The position numbers were made by a program, and so were the translations under genes. A stretch of DNA of 64,000 nucleotides from assembly GCF_001905095.1 (NCBI RefSeq), contig NZ_LWLS01000079.1:1-64000 (forward strand). Direction: 5' to 3'. Of the stretch, positions 52,074 through 60,182 are shown piece after piece. The DNA is from Micromonospora sp. CB01531. Its GTDB lineage: Bacteria; Actinomycetota; Actinomycetes; Mycobacteriales; Micromonosporaceae. The notes beneath the pieces are model-generated. The model was not told the DNA's origin, made no database searches, and saw only the letters and a program-made list of their open reading frames with translations. Numbering within the stretch: the stretch's first letter is position 1; each line of letters begins with the position of its first letter.

Positions 52074-53032
52074 GAGGTGGCCCCCTTCGCGGCCTTGTGT
52101 CCGTCGACGGCCTGGGCGGTACGCCGGAAGGCCGCGTGGGCGCGGTCGTGGGTGCGCTGCGCCACGGCGATGTAGAGCAGGTCGAGCACGACAAGCTGAG
52201 GGTGCCGGGCGGAGAGCGCGTCGGGCCGGAAGGTGGTGGCCTGGCTGGCGGTGACCAGCACGATGTCGGCAAGCTCGGCCAGCGGCGAGCGGGGGAAGCC
52301 AGTCAGCGCGACCGTGGTGGCCCCCCGGCTGCCCGCCTCCGCGAGCAACTCGATGGTCTCCCGGGTCTGCCCGGTGTGCGAGATGCCCAACGCCACGTCG
52401 CCGACACCGAGCAGGGCCGCGCTGGCCAGCCCCTCGTGCACGTCGCTCCAGGCCCAGGCGGCCACCCCGATGCGGTGCAGGCTGAACTGCATCTCCTCGC
52501 CCACCAGCGCGCTGCCGCTGGCGCCGAAGATGTTCACCCGGCTCGCGCCGGCGATGGCCACCGCTGCCTTTTCCACCTCGGCGAGGTCGAGCAGCGCGGC
52601 GGTGTCGTGCATGGCGCGGGTGTCGGCGGCCATGATCTGGTCGAGGACCCGGGACAGCGGGTCACTGGGCTGGATCTCCCGGCCGATGTCGACGGTCCAG
52701 CCCGCCGAGCGCGCCCGGCCCGTCTCCGCGGCGATGCCGAGCCGCAGGTCGGCGTAGCCCTCGAAGCCCATCGCCCGGCAGAACCGGGTGATGGTCGCCG
52801 GTGACGTGCCGCTGCGCTCGGCCAGCTCCACGATGGTGGCCCGGGCCGCCGCCTCCGGGTCGCTGAGCACGTGCTCAGCGACCCGGCGCAACGCCCCCGT
52901 CAGCTCTCCAGCCCCGGCCCGGACCCTGGCCAGCACTCCGTCGGAGGAAACCGCCACCGCACCCCGCCGGTCGACCGCGTCGGCGTCGACCACCGCGGTC
53001 CCCGCGGGGGTGTCCACCTCGTGATCAACCAT
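52070..53032 (-). CDS. MurR/RpiR-family transcriptional regulator
   Basis: 320 aa. The N-terminal RpiR helix-turn-helix (about 38-115) has ELTGALRRVAEHVLSDPEAA and VELAERSGTSPATITRFCRAMGF split by the turn. The C-terminal SIS effector domain (about 160-290) has RVNIFGASGSALVGEEMQFS and DVALGISHTGQTRETIELLA. It would bind an amino-sugar phosphate and control this operon and, before the IS insertion, probably the divergent nagK. It is first in the operon, with an AAAGG ribosome site and operator-like repeats upstream. Confidence 0.92.
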   Translation of the reverse strand: MVDHEVDTPAGTAVVDADAVDRRGAVAVSSDGVLARVRAGAGELTGALRRVAEHVLSDPEAAARATIVELAERSGTSPATITRFCRAMGFEGYADLRLGIAAETGRARSAGWTVDIGREIQPSDPLSRVLDQIMAADTRAMHDTAALLDLAEVEKAAVAIAGASRVNIFGASGSALVGEEMQFSLHRIGVAAWAWSDVHEGLASAALLGVGDVALGISHTGQTRETIELLAEAGSRGATTVALTGFPRSPLAELADIVLVTASQATTFRPDALSARHPQLVVLDLLYIAVAQRTHDRAHAAFRRTAQAVDGHKAAKGATS

Positions 53033-53054
53033 GGGACGCCTTTCGGAAAAGAGT

Positions 53055-53126
53055 GTTAACTGTTAGTGGTAAAAGTTCTTACTGACGCCCCCTCCGTGTC
53101 AAGGGCATGGGCGAAGTTTTCAAACT
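53055..53126. promoter_or_regulatory. rpiR promoter/operator region
   Basis: A minus-strand TTGACA (53102-53097) is a perfect -35, with TAAGAACT 15 bases on as a possible -10. Overlapping it are GTAAAAGTTCTTAC (53069-53082, imperfect palindrome) and GTTAAC (53055-53060). A second palindrome, AGTTT-TC-AAACT, lies at 53115-53126 on the far side. These are good candidates for RpiR sites serving both directions. Confidence 0.55.
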
Positions 53127-53220
53127 GTTACCTCGCGCAAAGCCACCGACCGGACCGTGGATCTTGCCTCGGCGACCCGGGCAGACCAGCATGAAGGGCC
53201 ACAACGCCCGCGGGGGAACT

Positions 53221-54360
53221 GTGACCTGGTTGTCGATATTGTCAGCACGTCTATCTACGGCCGAACTCAAGCGGACGTTCACCACGTTGAAGGCCGACCT
53301 GTGGGCCAGTGACCCGTTCCTGGCTCGCCAACTGCGCAAGCACTGGAAGCGAGGCCGCAACCACACACACGATCAGATCGTCGTCCGCGCCGACAAGCAC
53401 AACATCATCGTCGACGGGCGGGGCCGGTTGTGGCTGGTCGTACCCGGTCTGCAACGCCGCAAGATGGTCAAGATCCCGCTGTCCACGACTGTCGCGCCGA
53501 CGAGCACGCTGAACCTGATCCTGCGCCGCGGCCGAGTCGAGGTCCACTACCAGATCGACGCGTCGCAGATGTGGTCGTCACAGCGGCCGTGCGGCGATGC
53601 AACGGTCAATGTGGACAAGTGCTACACCGAAGCCCTCACCGACTCCGACAGCGGCCGGCACGGTAGGCGCCTCGGCGCACTGCTGACGGCCGAGGCGGAC
53701 CGCCTGAAGGAACGCAACCGGCGCTGGGCGAAGCTCCCTTCGATCGCCAACACAGCCGCCCTGCGCGGCGACCACGCGAAAGCGCAACGGATCAAGACCA
53801 ACAACCTCGGGACGGTAAAGCGGGACCGGCAGGCCGCCCACCACCGGGCGCGGGTGCGCACGGAGAACTTCACCGCCGTGCACGAGGTCGTCGACAAGGC
53901 CCCCACCGTGATCGCCGAAGACCTCACCAAACGCTTCACCAGCCGCAAGAAGCTACCTAAGAACATCAACCGGCATCTCGCCGCGGGGACCAAAGGAGTC
54001 ACCACCGAGGCCCTGAAAAGCGTGTCGGAGCGCAGAGGTTCTGCGCACGTTCCCGTCAACGCCGCCCACACCTCACAAACCTGCCACCACTGCGGCGACT
54101 TCGGCCGCCGCAGCGGAGACTGGTTTCACTGCACCCGCTGCCCAGTGGTGTGGCAAGCAGACGTGAACGCCGCGATCAACATCCTGCAAAGAGCCGGCGC
54201 CCCCGACATCGCCCTACACACCCCACACCAGCGGGTGAAGCAGATCCTGCAGGACCGGACCGATCGCCACCGGACCAGACTGCCGGTCCAGGACTCCAGC
54301 CCGGCGCCAGCCGAACGGAGAGCGAACCATCCCAACAGCTCAACAACGAGCAACCAGTAG
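53221..54360 (+). CDS. tnpB: TnpB-family RNA-guided nuclease, solitary, N-terminally short
   Basis: 379 aa from GTG 53221 (GGGGG nearby); an in-frame ATG at 53107 would give 417 aa but would translate the operator region. Numbering from 53107: RuvC residues Asp170 (VNVDKCYTEALTDSDS), Glu271 (VIAEDLTKRF) and Asp352 (QADVNAAINIL); zinc finger Cys326/329/342/345. It is a different TnpB lineage from copies A and B, and no tnpA is present. The part before RuvC is shorter than the roughly 190 residues usual in TnpB, so the wedge/REC region may be truncated. It lies between rpiR and nagK, 16 bases before nagK. Confidence 0.85.
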   Translation: MTWLSILSARLSTAELKRTFTTLKADLWASDPFLARQLRKHWKRGRNHTHDQIVVRADKHNIIVDGRGRLWLVVPGLQRRKMVKIPLSTTVAPTSTLNLILRRGRVEVHYQIDASQMWSSQRPCGDATVNVDKCYTEALTDSDSGRHGRRLGALLTAEADRLKERNRRWAKLPSIANTAALRGDHAKAQRIKTNNLGTVKRDRQAAHHRARVRTENFTAVHEVVDKAPTVIAEDLTKRFTSRKKLPKNINRHLAAGTKGVTTEALKSVSERRGSAHVPVNAAHTSQTCHHCGDFGRRSGDWFHCTRCPVVWQADVNAAINILQRAGAPDIALHTPHQRVKQILQDRTDRHRTRLPVQDSSPAPAERRANHPNSSTTSNQ

Positions 54361-54376
54361 GAAGCAGGCCCAGCGG

Positions 54377-55366
54377 ATGTCCGACATGATCGTGGTCGGC
54401 CTCGACATCGGGGGTACGTCCACCCGCGCCGCCGCCGTCAGCCTCGACGGCGTACGGCTCGGCACGGGCCGGGCCGGCGGCGGCAACCCGACCAGCCACG
54501 GCGCCGAGCGGGCCGCCGTCGAGCTGCTCGCCGCGCTGCGCGCCGCGCTCGCCGACGTCGACCCGACCCGGGTACGCGCCGGCGTGATCGGGCTGGCCGG
54601 GGCCGGCCGGCTCCTCGCCGACCCGCAGGGGCGGGCCGCCTTCGACCGGGCCTGGTCCGACGCGGGTCTGCGCTGCCCGTACGCGGTGCACGGCGACGCC
54701 CTGGTGGCGTACGCCGCGGGCACCGCGGCCCCGGACGGCACCGTGCTCATCGCGGGCACCGGCGCGATCGCCGCCCAGGTACGCGACCTGCGTCTGGACC
54801 GTACCGCGGACGGGCACGGCTGGCTGCTCGGCGACACCGGCTCGGGGTTCTGGCTCGGCAGGGAGGCGGTCCGCCGGCTGCTGTCCGACCTGGACCGCGC
54901 CGACCCGCCGGGCGTGCTGGCCGGCCGGGTGCTCGCCGAGCTGACCGGCTCGGCCGAGGTGGCGGCCCGGCCGCGGGCGACCGCCGAGGCGGTCGTGCAG
55001 GCGGTGACCCGGCGACCGCCGGTGGAGCTGGCCCGGCTCGCGCCGCTGGTGGTGACCGCGGCCCGGGCGGGCGAGCCGACCGCCCGGGCGCTGATCGGCG
55101 AGGCCGCCGTGCTGCTCGCGGAGAACGTGACCCGGATCCGGCGGCCCGGCGCGGCCGACCCGGTGGTGCTCGGCGGCGGGCTGCTCACCGGGGACACCCC
55201 GCTCGGCGCCGCGGTCCACGCCGAGCTGGCCCGCCGGTGGCCGGACGCGCCGCTGCACACGGCCGGCGACGGGGCCGCGGCGGCCGCCTGGCTCGCCGCC
55301 CGCGACCTGCCCGAGGTCACCGACCCGGCAGCCCTGCACGCCCTCCTGGTTTCGACGACCGCCTGA
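54377..55366 (+). CDS. N-acetylglucosamine kinase (BadF/BadG ATPase family)
   Basis: 329 aa. The ATP-binding phosphate-1 loop is VVGLDIGGTSTRAAAVSLDG. GVIGLAGAGRLLADPQGRAA, AVHGDALVAYAAGT, VLIAGTGAIAAQV, DGHGWLLGDTGSGFWLGREA and DPVVLGGGLLTGDTPLGAAV match GlcNAc kinases of this fold. It phosphorylates GlcNAc or MurNAc-type sugars imported by the neighbours. The ribosome site is weak (aggaagcaggcccagcgg). The tnpB ends 16 bases upstream, so its original promoter next to rpiR appears displaced. Confidence 0.9.
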   Translation: MSDMIVVGLDIGGTSTRAAAVSLDGVRLGTGRAGGGNPTSHGAERAAVELLAALRAALADVDPTRVRAGVIGLAGAGRLLADPQGRAAFDRAWSDAGLRCPYAVHGDALVAYAAGTAAPDGTVLIAGTGAIAAQVRDLRLDRTADGHGWLLGDTGSGFWLGREAVRRLLSDLDRADPPGVLAGRVLAELTGSAEVAARPRATAEAVVQAVTRRPPVELARLAPLVVTAARAGEPTARALIGEAAVLLAENVTRIRRPGAADPVVLGGGLLTGDTPLGAAVHAELARRWPDAPLHTAGDGAAAAAWLAARDLPEVTDPAALHALLVSTTA

Positions 55367-55512
55367 CCTCCGCGCCCCGCGCCGACGGCGGACCATAACC
55401 GCAGTCAGTTCTGGACCTGCCATCACCGCCCTCGGCGCGTGGAGGCCTGGAGCGCGGGAAGGCCCGGAAGGCTCAATGGACGATAAGCCTCGACGGGCGG
55501 GAAGGCGCGGGG

Positions 55513-55944
55513 TCAGGGCAGGGCGGTGAGGGTCTGCTCGAGGCGGCGCCAGACGTGACTGCGCCAGCCGCCGTCGAGGAGCGTGAAGGTGCCCCGCTGC
55601 ACCGGGTCGTCCGGGTCGAAGCCGGAGTGCTCCAGGAACAGCCGGGTGCCCCGTCCCTCGGGCACCAGCGTCCAGCTGACCACGGTGTCCAGCCGGCCGC
55701 CCCGCCAGGCCCACCGCAACCGGCGCGGCTCGTCCAACTCCAGCACCTCGCAGTGGACCAGTCCGTCGAAGCCCTGACCGGGTCGCGGGGTGGTGCGGAA
55801 GCTGAACCGGTGCCCGAGCACGGGCCGGAAGTTGTTCGGCATGAGCCAGCGGGCCAGCAGATCAGAATCGGTCAGCGCCCGCCAGACCTTGGCCGGCGGG
55901 TGGGGCAGGAACTGGTCGAGGGCGATCGCCGTCGACTCAGTCAT
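55513..55944 (-). CDS. SRPBCC (AHSA1/START-like) protein
   Basis: 143 aa. The helix-grip fold is visible from IALDQFLPHPPAKVWRALTD, LLARWLMPNNFRPVLGHRF, EVLELDEPRRLRWAWRGGRL, VVSWTLVPEGRGTRLFLEHS and GGWRSHVWRRLEQTL. Such proteins have a hydrophobic ligand pocket and are often encoded with ArsR regulators, as here. The start overlaps the ArsR gene by eight bases. The ligand is unknown. Confidence 0.9.
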   Translation of the reverse strand: MTESTAIALDQFLPHPPAKVWRALTDSDLLARWLMPNNFRPVLGHRFSFRTTPRPGQGFDGLVHCEVLELDEPRRLRWAWRGGRLDTVVSWTLVPEGRGTRLFLEHSGFDPDDPVQRGTFTLLDGGWRSHVWRRLEQTLTALP

Positions 55945-56257
55945 CGGGCAGCCCGTCCAGCACCTCGCGCAGGTCGGCCAGGCGGGCCCGCCAGAACTGC
56001 TCGTACGGGCCGAGCCAGTCGGCCACCTGGCGCAACGGCTCGGGGCGCAGTGAATAAAACCGCTGCCGGCCGACCGGCTGTTCGGTCACCAGCCCGGCGT
56101 CCTTGAGCACCCGCAGGTGCTCGGAGAGGCTTGGCCGGCGCATCTCGAAATGGTCGGCGAGCCGCTGCACCGGCTGTTCGCCCCGTTCGAGCAGCAGCCG
56201 GAGCACCTCCCGCCGGGTGGGGTTGGCCAGCGCCGCGAAGACGTCCCCCTCAGACAC
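55937..56257 (-). CDS. ArsR-family transcriptional regulator
   Basis: 106 aa. Winged helix: VFAALANPTRREVLRLLLER, PVQRLADHFEMRRPSLSEHL (recognition helix), RVLKDAGLVTEQPVGRQRFY. No metal-binding Cys pair is present, so it belongs with the non-metal ArsR regulators paired with SRPBCC proteins. It overlaps the VOC gene upstream and the SRPBCC gene downstream by eight bases each, giving one tight operon. A GTAGG-N6-CCTAC repeat upstream of the operon is a candidate self-regulatory site. Confidence 0.93.
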   Translation of the reverse strand: MSEGDVFAALANPTRREVLRLLLERGEQPVQRLADHFEMRRPSLSEHLRVLKDAGLVTEQPVGRQRFYSLRPEPLRQVADWLGPYEQFWRARLADLREVLDGLPDD

Positions 56258-56624
56258 GGGTGGCCTGGAGCACGATGCCGTTGCCGTCCGGGTCGTCGAA
56301 GGTGACGTACCGGCCCCAGGGGGCGGTCTGGATGCCGTCGTCGGCGAAGACCACGCCCCGCTCCCGCAGCCGTGCCACGTCGGCGTCGAGGTCGTCGGTC
56401 TCCAGCACCAGGCCCTTGAGCGAGCCGGGTGCCATGGTCGGGAACCAGGTGACCAGGGTCAGCGCCGTCGCGGCGCCCTTCGGGGCGACCTGGACCCAGC
56501 GACCGCCGGGCCCCATCGGGTTGTCCCAGACGAGGTCGAAGCCGAGGACGTCGACGTAGAAGTCGCGGGCCCGGTCCTGGTCGCTGACGGGCACGGAGAG
56601 GAGCTGCACATGGGTCACGGTCAT
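56250..56624 (-). CDS. VOC-family protein (glyoxalase/bleomycin-resistance type)
   Basis: 124 aa, one VOC chain. HVQLLSVPVSDQDRARDFYV, LGFDLVWDNPMGPGGRWVQV, GSLKGLVLETDDLDADVARL and GRYVTFDDPDGNGIVLQATR. The His near residue 5, the strand LVLETDD and the terminal NGIVLQA give the metal-site pattern. First gene of the VOC-ArsR-SRPBCC operon. ATG 56624 has a TATTGT element six bases upstream and no ribosome site, suggesting a leaderless start. Confidence 0.9.
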   Translation of the reverse strand: MTVTHVQLLSVPVSDQDRARDFYVDVLGFDLVWDNPMGPGGRWVQVAPKGAATALTLVTWFPTMAPGSLKGLVLETDDLDADVARLRERGVVFADDGIQTAPWGRYVTFDDPDGNGIVLQATRV

Positions 56625-56630
56625 GCCGCC

Positions 56631-56653
56631 ACAATAGGTAGGGGATTTCCTAC
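56631..56653 (-). promoter_or_regulatory. Promoter and operator of the VOC-ArsR-SRPBCC operon
   Basis: Minus-strand TATTGT (56636-56631) is a -10 six bases before ATG 56624. Directly upstream lies the inverted repeat GTAGG-ggattt-CCTAC (56638-56653), positioned where a bound ArsR dimer would cover the -35/-10 spacer. Confidence 0.6.
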
Positions 56654-56683
56654 TGGTCAAGCCGGGCCGCAGCCGACCGGCAC

Positions 56684-57589
56684 CTATTTGAGCTGGCCAG
56701 CGGTGAGGCCCGCCTGGATCTGCCGCTGGAACGCCGCGTAGACCACCAGCACCGGCAGTGTGGCGATGGTCAGACCGGCGAACAGGCCGCTGAAGTCGCC
56801 CTGATAGCCCTGGCTGACCGCGAGCGCCGTGAGCCCCTGGGCCAGGACGTACTTCGAGTCGTCGCCCTGCATGAGCACCTGCGGCAGGATGAACTGGTTC
56901 CAGTGGCTCAGGAAGTTGAAGATCGCCACGCTGATCAGTCCCGGACGCGCCATCGGCAGCATCACCCGGAAGAACAGCCGGAAATGGCCGCACCCGTCGA
57001 TCAGGGCCGCCTCCGCGACCGCGGTCGGCAGGGTGCGGAAGAACGCGGTAAGGAAGAACACCGTGAACGGCAGTGAGTACGCCGCGTACACCAGCATGAG
57101 GCCGGGCCAGGTGCCAAGCAGACCGGCGTTGCGGACCACAAAGAAGAGCGGGACGAGGGCGAGGAAGACCGGGAACATCATGCCGCCGACGAACAGGTAG
57201 TAGACGACCTGACGGCCCCGGAACTCGTAGCGCGCGAAGACGTACGCCGCGGTCGCGCCAAGCAGCATCGTCAGCGTGAGCGAACCGGCCACCACGATCG
57301 CGCTGTTGAGGAAATACCGGCCGATGTGCGCCTCGGTCCAGGCCCGGGCCCAGTTCTCCAGCCGCAGCGCGCCGGGCAGCCCCCACGGGTCGGAGAGGAT
57401 CTCACCGTCGCTCTTGAACGAGCTGAGGAACATCCACAACAACGGCAGCATGGTCAGCGCGCCCCAGACCACCAGGAAGCCGTGCGACGCGACGTTCACC
57501 ACGCCCCGCTCGCGGCGGGCCGGCCCCAGGTCGCGGCGGGTCGGGCCCAGCTCCGCGTCCGTCGCGGTGGACCTGTCCAGGGTGGTCAT
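56684..57589 (-). CDS. Carbohydrate ABC transporter permease, NgcG-like (system 2)
   Basis: 301 aa. Helices HGFLVVWGALTMLPLLWMFL, NSAIVVAGSLTLTMLLGATA. EAA loop AVAEAALIDGCGHFRLFFRV then LPMARPGLIS, and C-terminal FQRQIQAGLTAGQLK. It is clearly paralogous to the system 1 permease at 47955, which shares the GLTAG ending. ATG 57589 overlaps the preceding permease stop (ATGA). Last gene of the second importer operon; no ATPase gene follows. Confidence 0.92.
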   Translation of the reverse strand: MTTLDRSTATDAELGPTRRDLGPARRERGVVNVASHGFLVVWGALTMLPLLWMFLSSFKSDGEILSDPWGLPGALRLENWARAWTEAHIGRYFLNSAIVVAGSLTLTMLLGATAAYVFARYEFRGRQVVYYLFVGGMMFPVFLALVPLFFVVRNAGLLGTWPGLMLVYAAYSLPFTVFFLTAFFRTLPTAVAEAALIDGCGHFRLFFRVMLPMARPGLISVAIFNFLSHWNQFILPQVLMQGDDSKYVLAQGLTALAVSQGYQGDFSGLFAGLTIATLPVLVVYAAFQRQIQAGLTAGQLK

Positions 57590-58494
57590 GAGTGCTCGAT
57601 CCTCTCGCGCCGGGCGGCCCGCAACGCCAGCACCGCCACCGTGAGGGTCAGGAAGAACATCACCACGCCGATTGCCGAGGCGTACCCGAACTTACTCTCG
57701 CTGCCGAACGCGGTCTCGTACATCCGCAGCCCGATGACGTCGGAGGAGAAGTTCGGCCCCCCGTTCGTCATCAGCTGGACGAGGATGAAGCCGTCCAGCG
57801 CCGCGATGGCCAGATAGATCCAGGCGACCTGCACGGTGTCCCAGAGCAGCGGGATGGTGATCCGGCGCAGCGTGACCCACCGGGACGCGCCGTCGAGCAG
57901 CACCGCCTCGTAGATGTCCCGCGGGATGGCGGACATCGCGGCGCCGAAGAGCACCACGTAGAAGCCGACGTTGCTCCACACCATCACGGCGAGCACGCAC
58001 CAGAAGGCGGTGCGCGGATCGCCGAGCCAGGTCGGCGCGGGCAGGCCGACAGCGCGCAGCAAACCGTTGAGCAGGCCGTTGTTCGGGTGGTAGATCTCCC
58101 GCCAGAGCAGCGCGATGATCACCACCGGGAGCACCTGTGGGAAGAAGTAGACCAGCCGGTAGAAGGCTGACCCGCGGACTCCGGTGACGCCGGCCCGGTC
58201 GCCGCGCCCACCCATCGACAGCATGGTGGCGAAGAACAGGCCGAGGCTGATGGTCAGCACCGGCACCACGGCGAGCAGGATGGCGTTGTTGCCGATCGCG
58301 TTCCACACCCGGTCGTCGTGCAGCATCGTCCGGAAGTTGGCGAGACCGACCGGGTCGGCTTGCGCCGAGTAGCCCAGCCAGCTCGTGGTCGAGATCTGGA
58401 ACGCCTGCAGATAAGGCGAGATCACGAACAGGACGTAGAGCGCCAACGGCGGCAGCAGGAACGTGATGATCAGCGGGTACTTGCCATGTCGCAC
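57586..58494 (-). CDS. Carbohydrate ABC transporter permease, NgcF-like (system 2)
   Basis: 302 aa. Helices YPLIITFLLPPLALYVLFVI, NNAILLAVVPVLTISLGLFF and LVYFFPQVLPVVIIALLWRE. EAA loop DIYEAVLLDGASRWVTLRRI plus IPLLWDTVQVAWIYLA. GTG 58494 is preferred because GGAGGAGG lies about eight bases upstream. It forms a heterodimeric CUT1 channel with the next gene. Confidence 0.92.
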   Translation of the reverse strand: MRHGKYPLIITFLLPPLALYVLFVISPYLQAFQISTTSWLGYSAQADPVGLANFRTMLHDDRVWNAIGNNAILLAVVPVLTISLGLFFATMLSMGGRGDRAGVTGVRGSAFYRLVYFFPQVLPVVIIALLWREIYHPNNGLLNGLLRAVGLPAPTWLGDPRTAFWCVLAVMVWSNVGFYVVLFGAAMSAIPRDIYEAVLLDGASRWVTLRRITIPLLWDTVQVAWIYLAIAALDGFILVQLMTNGGPNFSSDVIGLRMYETAFGSESKFGYASAIGVVMFFLTLTVAVLALRAARRERIEHS

Positions 58495-58559
58495 GGGGCG
58501 ATCCTCCTCCAACCGGCCAGGGCGGTGGGGGCGGGCCGACGCCCACCCCCACCGGCTGG

Positions 58560-59975
58560 CTACGCGGCCCGCTTGTACTTCTTGATCGAGCTGTCCTGGG
58601 CGATCGAGTCGGCGCCCTTCTGGCACTGGTCGAGGAACTCGGCCGGGCCGATCCGCCCGCTGAAGAACTCGCCGCACGCGGCGTCGACGAGCTCGCGCTC
58701 CAGCTTGCGGTAGTAGTTGTTGTAGACCCAGTTGAAGCCGTTGCTGCCGGACGCGTCCAGCGCCTTCGCCACGGTGCTCAGGCCGAACGGCAGCTCGACG
58801 CCCTCGGTGGCGCCGGCGACCACGGGCAGGCTGGAGACCTTCTTGGTGAAGTCCTGGGCGCCCTTCTTGGAGAGCATCACCCGCAGGTACTCCAGGCCGC
58901 CGGCGAGGTTCTTGGCCTTGGCCGGGACGATGAACGGCTCGCCCGCGGTGCCCCGGATCGCCTCGAAGGGCAGCTTGTCGCCGCTGCCCAGGCTGGGCGT
59001 GGGCACGACGGTCATGTTGAAGCCGGCCGGGGTGACCTTCGCCTGCTCGTTCTCCAGCCAGGAGCCGCAGGATATGAAGGCGGCCTTGCCCTGGCACCAG
59101 GCCGTCTGCGACTGGATGTGGTCCAGACCCGGCGAGCCGTCCAGGATGTACTTGTCCTTGACGATCTGGTGCCACGCGTCGGCGGCCGCCTTCATCGCGT
59201 CGGACTTCCACGCGTTCGGCTCGAGGTTGTCGATCGCCATCGCCACCGACGGTCCGCCGAGCTTGATCGCGGTGGAGATTAGCGGCCAGCTCATGTAGCG
59301 GGGGTGCTTGCCCGCGTACGTCCACGGCGCGATGCCGGCGGCCTTGATCTGCTTGCAGAGTGCGATGTGCTCGTCCCAGGTCTTCGCGTACTGCCAGTTG
59401 CGTTCAGTGAAGAGTTTGGTGGAGTACCAGATGCCGTAGGCGGTGTAGGTGTAGTTGAGGACGAGGAACTTCCCGTCGTATGAGCCGACCTCGACGGTGC
59501 CGGGCAGCAGCGTGTCGCGCACCTTCTTGCCGGGGATGTCGAGGCTCGGGGCGTCGAGCAGTTCGCTCAGGTCGGCGACCGCGTTCTGGCTGACCAGGCC
59601 GTTGAAGTCGATCTGGCCGGCACCGGAGTTGTTCACCACGTCCGGCGGGTTGCCGTCGACGAAGCGCGGCTGCAGGGTCTTGTTGATCTCCTGGGTGGCG
59701 GCGTGCTTGATCTCCGCCTTGGGGTACTTCTCCTTGTACAGGGCCTCGTGGGCCTTGGCGTACTCCTCACCGAAGCCGCCGTTGAAGATCACCACCTCGA
59801 GCGGGGCGTCCTCCTTGACGCCGAGCGGGTTCTGCTCGCTCTTGGTGCCCTTGTAGGTGTCGGTGTCCTTCTTGTCGTCGCCGCCGGAGGTGGCGCAGCC
59901 GGCAAGCAGGCCGGCGGCGGGGGTGGCCAGCAGGCTGGCGGCGGCGGTGCGCCGCAGGATCTCACGCCTGTTCAT
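58560..59975 (-). CDS. N-acetylglucosamine/chitobiose-type binding lipoprotein, NgcE-like (system 2)
   Basis: 471 aa. Tat signal MNRREILRRTAAASLLATPA and lipobox LLAGC (Cys about 28). Binding fold: EVVIFNGGFGEEYAKAHEAL, DVVNNSGAGQIDFNGLVSQN, DGKFLVLNYTYTAYGIWYST, SQTAWCQGKAAFISCGSWLE, TAGEPFIVPAKAKNLAGGLE and terminal SIAQDSSIKKYKRAA. It is the closest of the two binding proteins to known NgcE (by remembered pattern), which binds GlcNAc and chitobiose in Streptomyces. GAGGAG precedes ATG 59975. It leads the operon with the two permeases. Confidence 0.9.
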   Translation of the reverse strand: MNRREILRRTAAASLLATPAAGLLAGCATSGGDDKKDTDTYKGTKSEQNPLGVKEDAPLEVVIFNGGFGEEYAKAHEALYKEKYPKAEIKHAATQEINKTLQPRFVDGNPPDVVNNSGAGQIDFNGLVSQNAVADLSELLDAPSLDIPGKKVRDTLLPGTVEVGSYDGKFLVLNYTYTAYGIWYSTKLFTERNWQYAKTWDEHIALCKQIKAAGIAPWTYAGKHPRYMSWPLISTAIKLGGPSVAMAIDNLEPNAWKSDAMKAAADAWHQIVKDKYILDGSPGLDHIQSQTAWCQGKAAFISCGSWLENEQAKVTPAGFNMTVVPTPSLGSGDKLPFEAIRGTAGEPFIVPAKAKNLAGGLEYLRVMLSKKGAQDFTKKVSSLPVVAGATEGVELPFGLSTVAKALDASGSNGFNWVYNNYYRKLERELVDAACGEFFSGRIGPAEFLDQCQKGADSIAQDSSIKKYKRAA

Positions 59976-60065
59976 CGCATCTCCTCGGTTCGGGTACGGG
60001 CGGCCCGCCGAGGGTGGGGTACGGCGGCCGCAGCGTCGAGGCACGGTGGGGTTACGCGTTGCTTG

Positions 60066-60093
60066 TCTTCATTTCATTCCGTATTGCTGAAGA
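60066..60093. promoter_or_regulatory. Inverted repeat in the system 2 / acyltransferase divergent region
   Basis: TCTTCA and TGAAGA are separated by 16 AT-richer bases, about 90 bases upstream of the binding-protein gene. This is the lowest-GC stretch of the divergent region and a likely promoter/operator for the importer. Confidence 0.4.
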
Positions 60094-60170
60094 ATTTCTA
60101 CGACAGGAGGGCGCGGACCACAAGACCCGACGACCGAACCGTTATCACCACGGACAAACACCGGCTGGCA

Positions 60171-60176
60171 TACCCT
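60171..60176 (+). promoter_or_regulatory. TACCCT -10 element, leaderless start of acyltransferase
   Basis: TACCCT (TANNNT) ends six bases before ATG 60183, with no ribosome site in between. Confidence 0.5.
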
Positions 60177-60182
60177 GGCGCC

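Noticed and set aside
53107-53220. ATG 53107 as the start of the third tnpB
   Set aside because: The first codons coincide with the AGTTTTCAAACT palindrome and the residues do not resemble a TnpB N-terminus; GTG 53221 is more plausible.
53107-54360. Nuclease-dead TnpB-like repressor (TldR) controlling the amino-sugar operon
   Set aside because: The context is tempting, but all three RuvC acids (Asp170, Glu271, Asp352) and the zinc finger are present, so it looks catalytically competent.
48000-60100. DasR-type operator boxes at the amino-sugar genes
   Set aside because: No sequence close to the ACTGGTCTAGACCA consensus was found upstream of either importer or the kinase.
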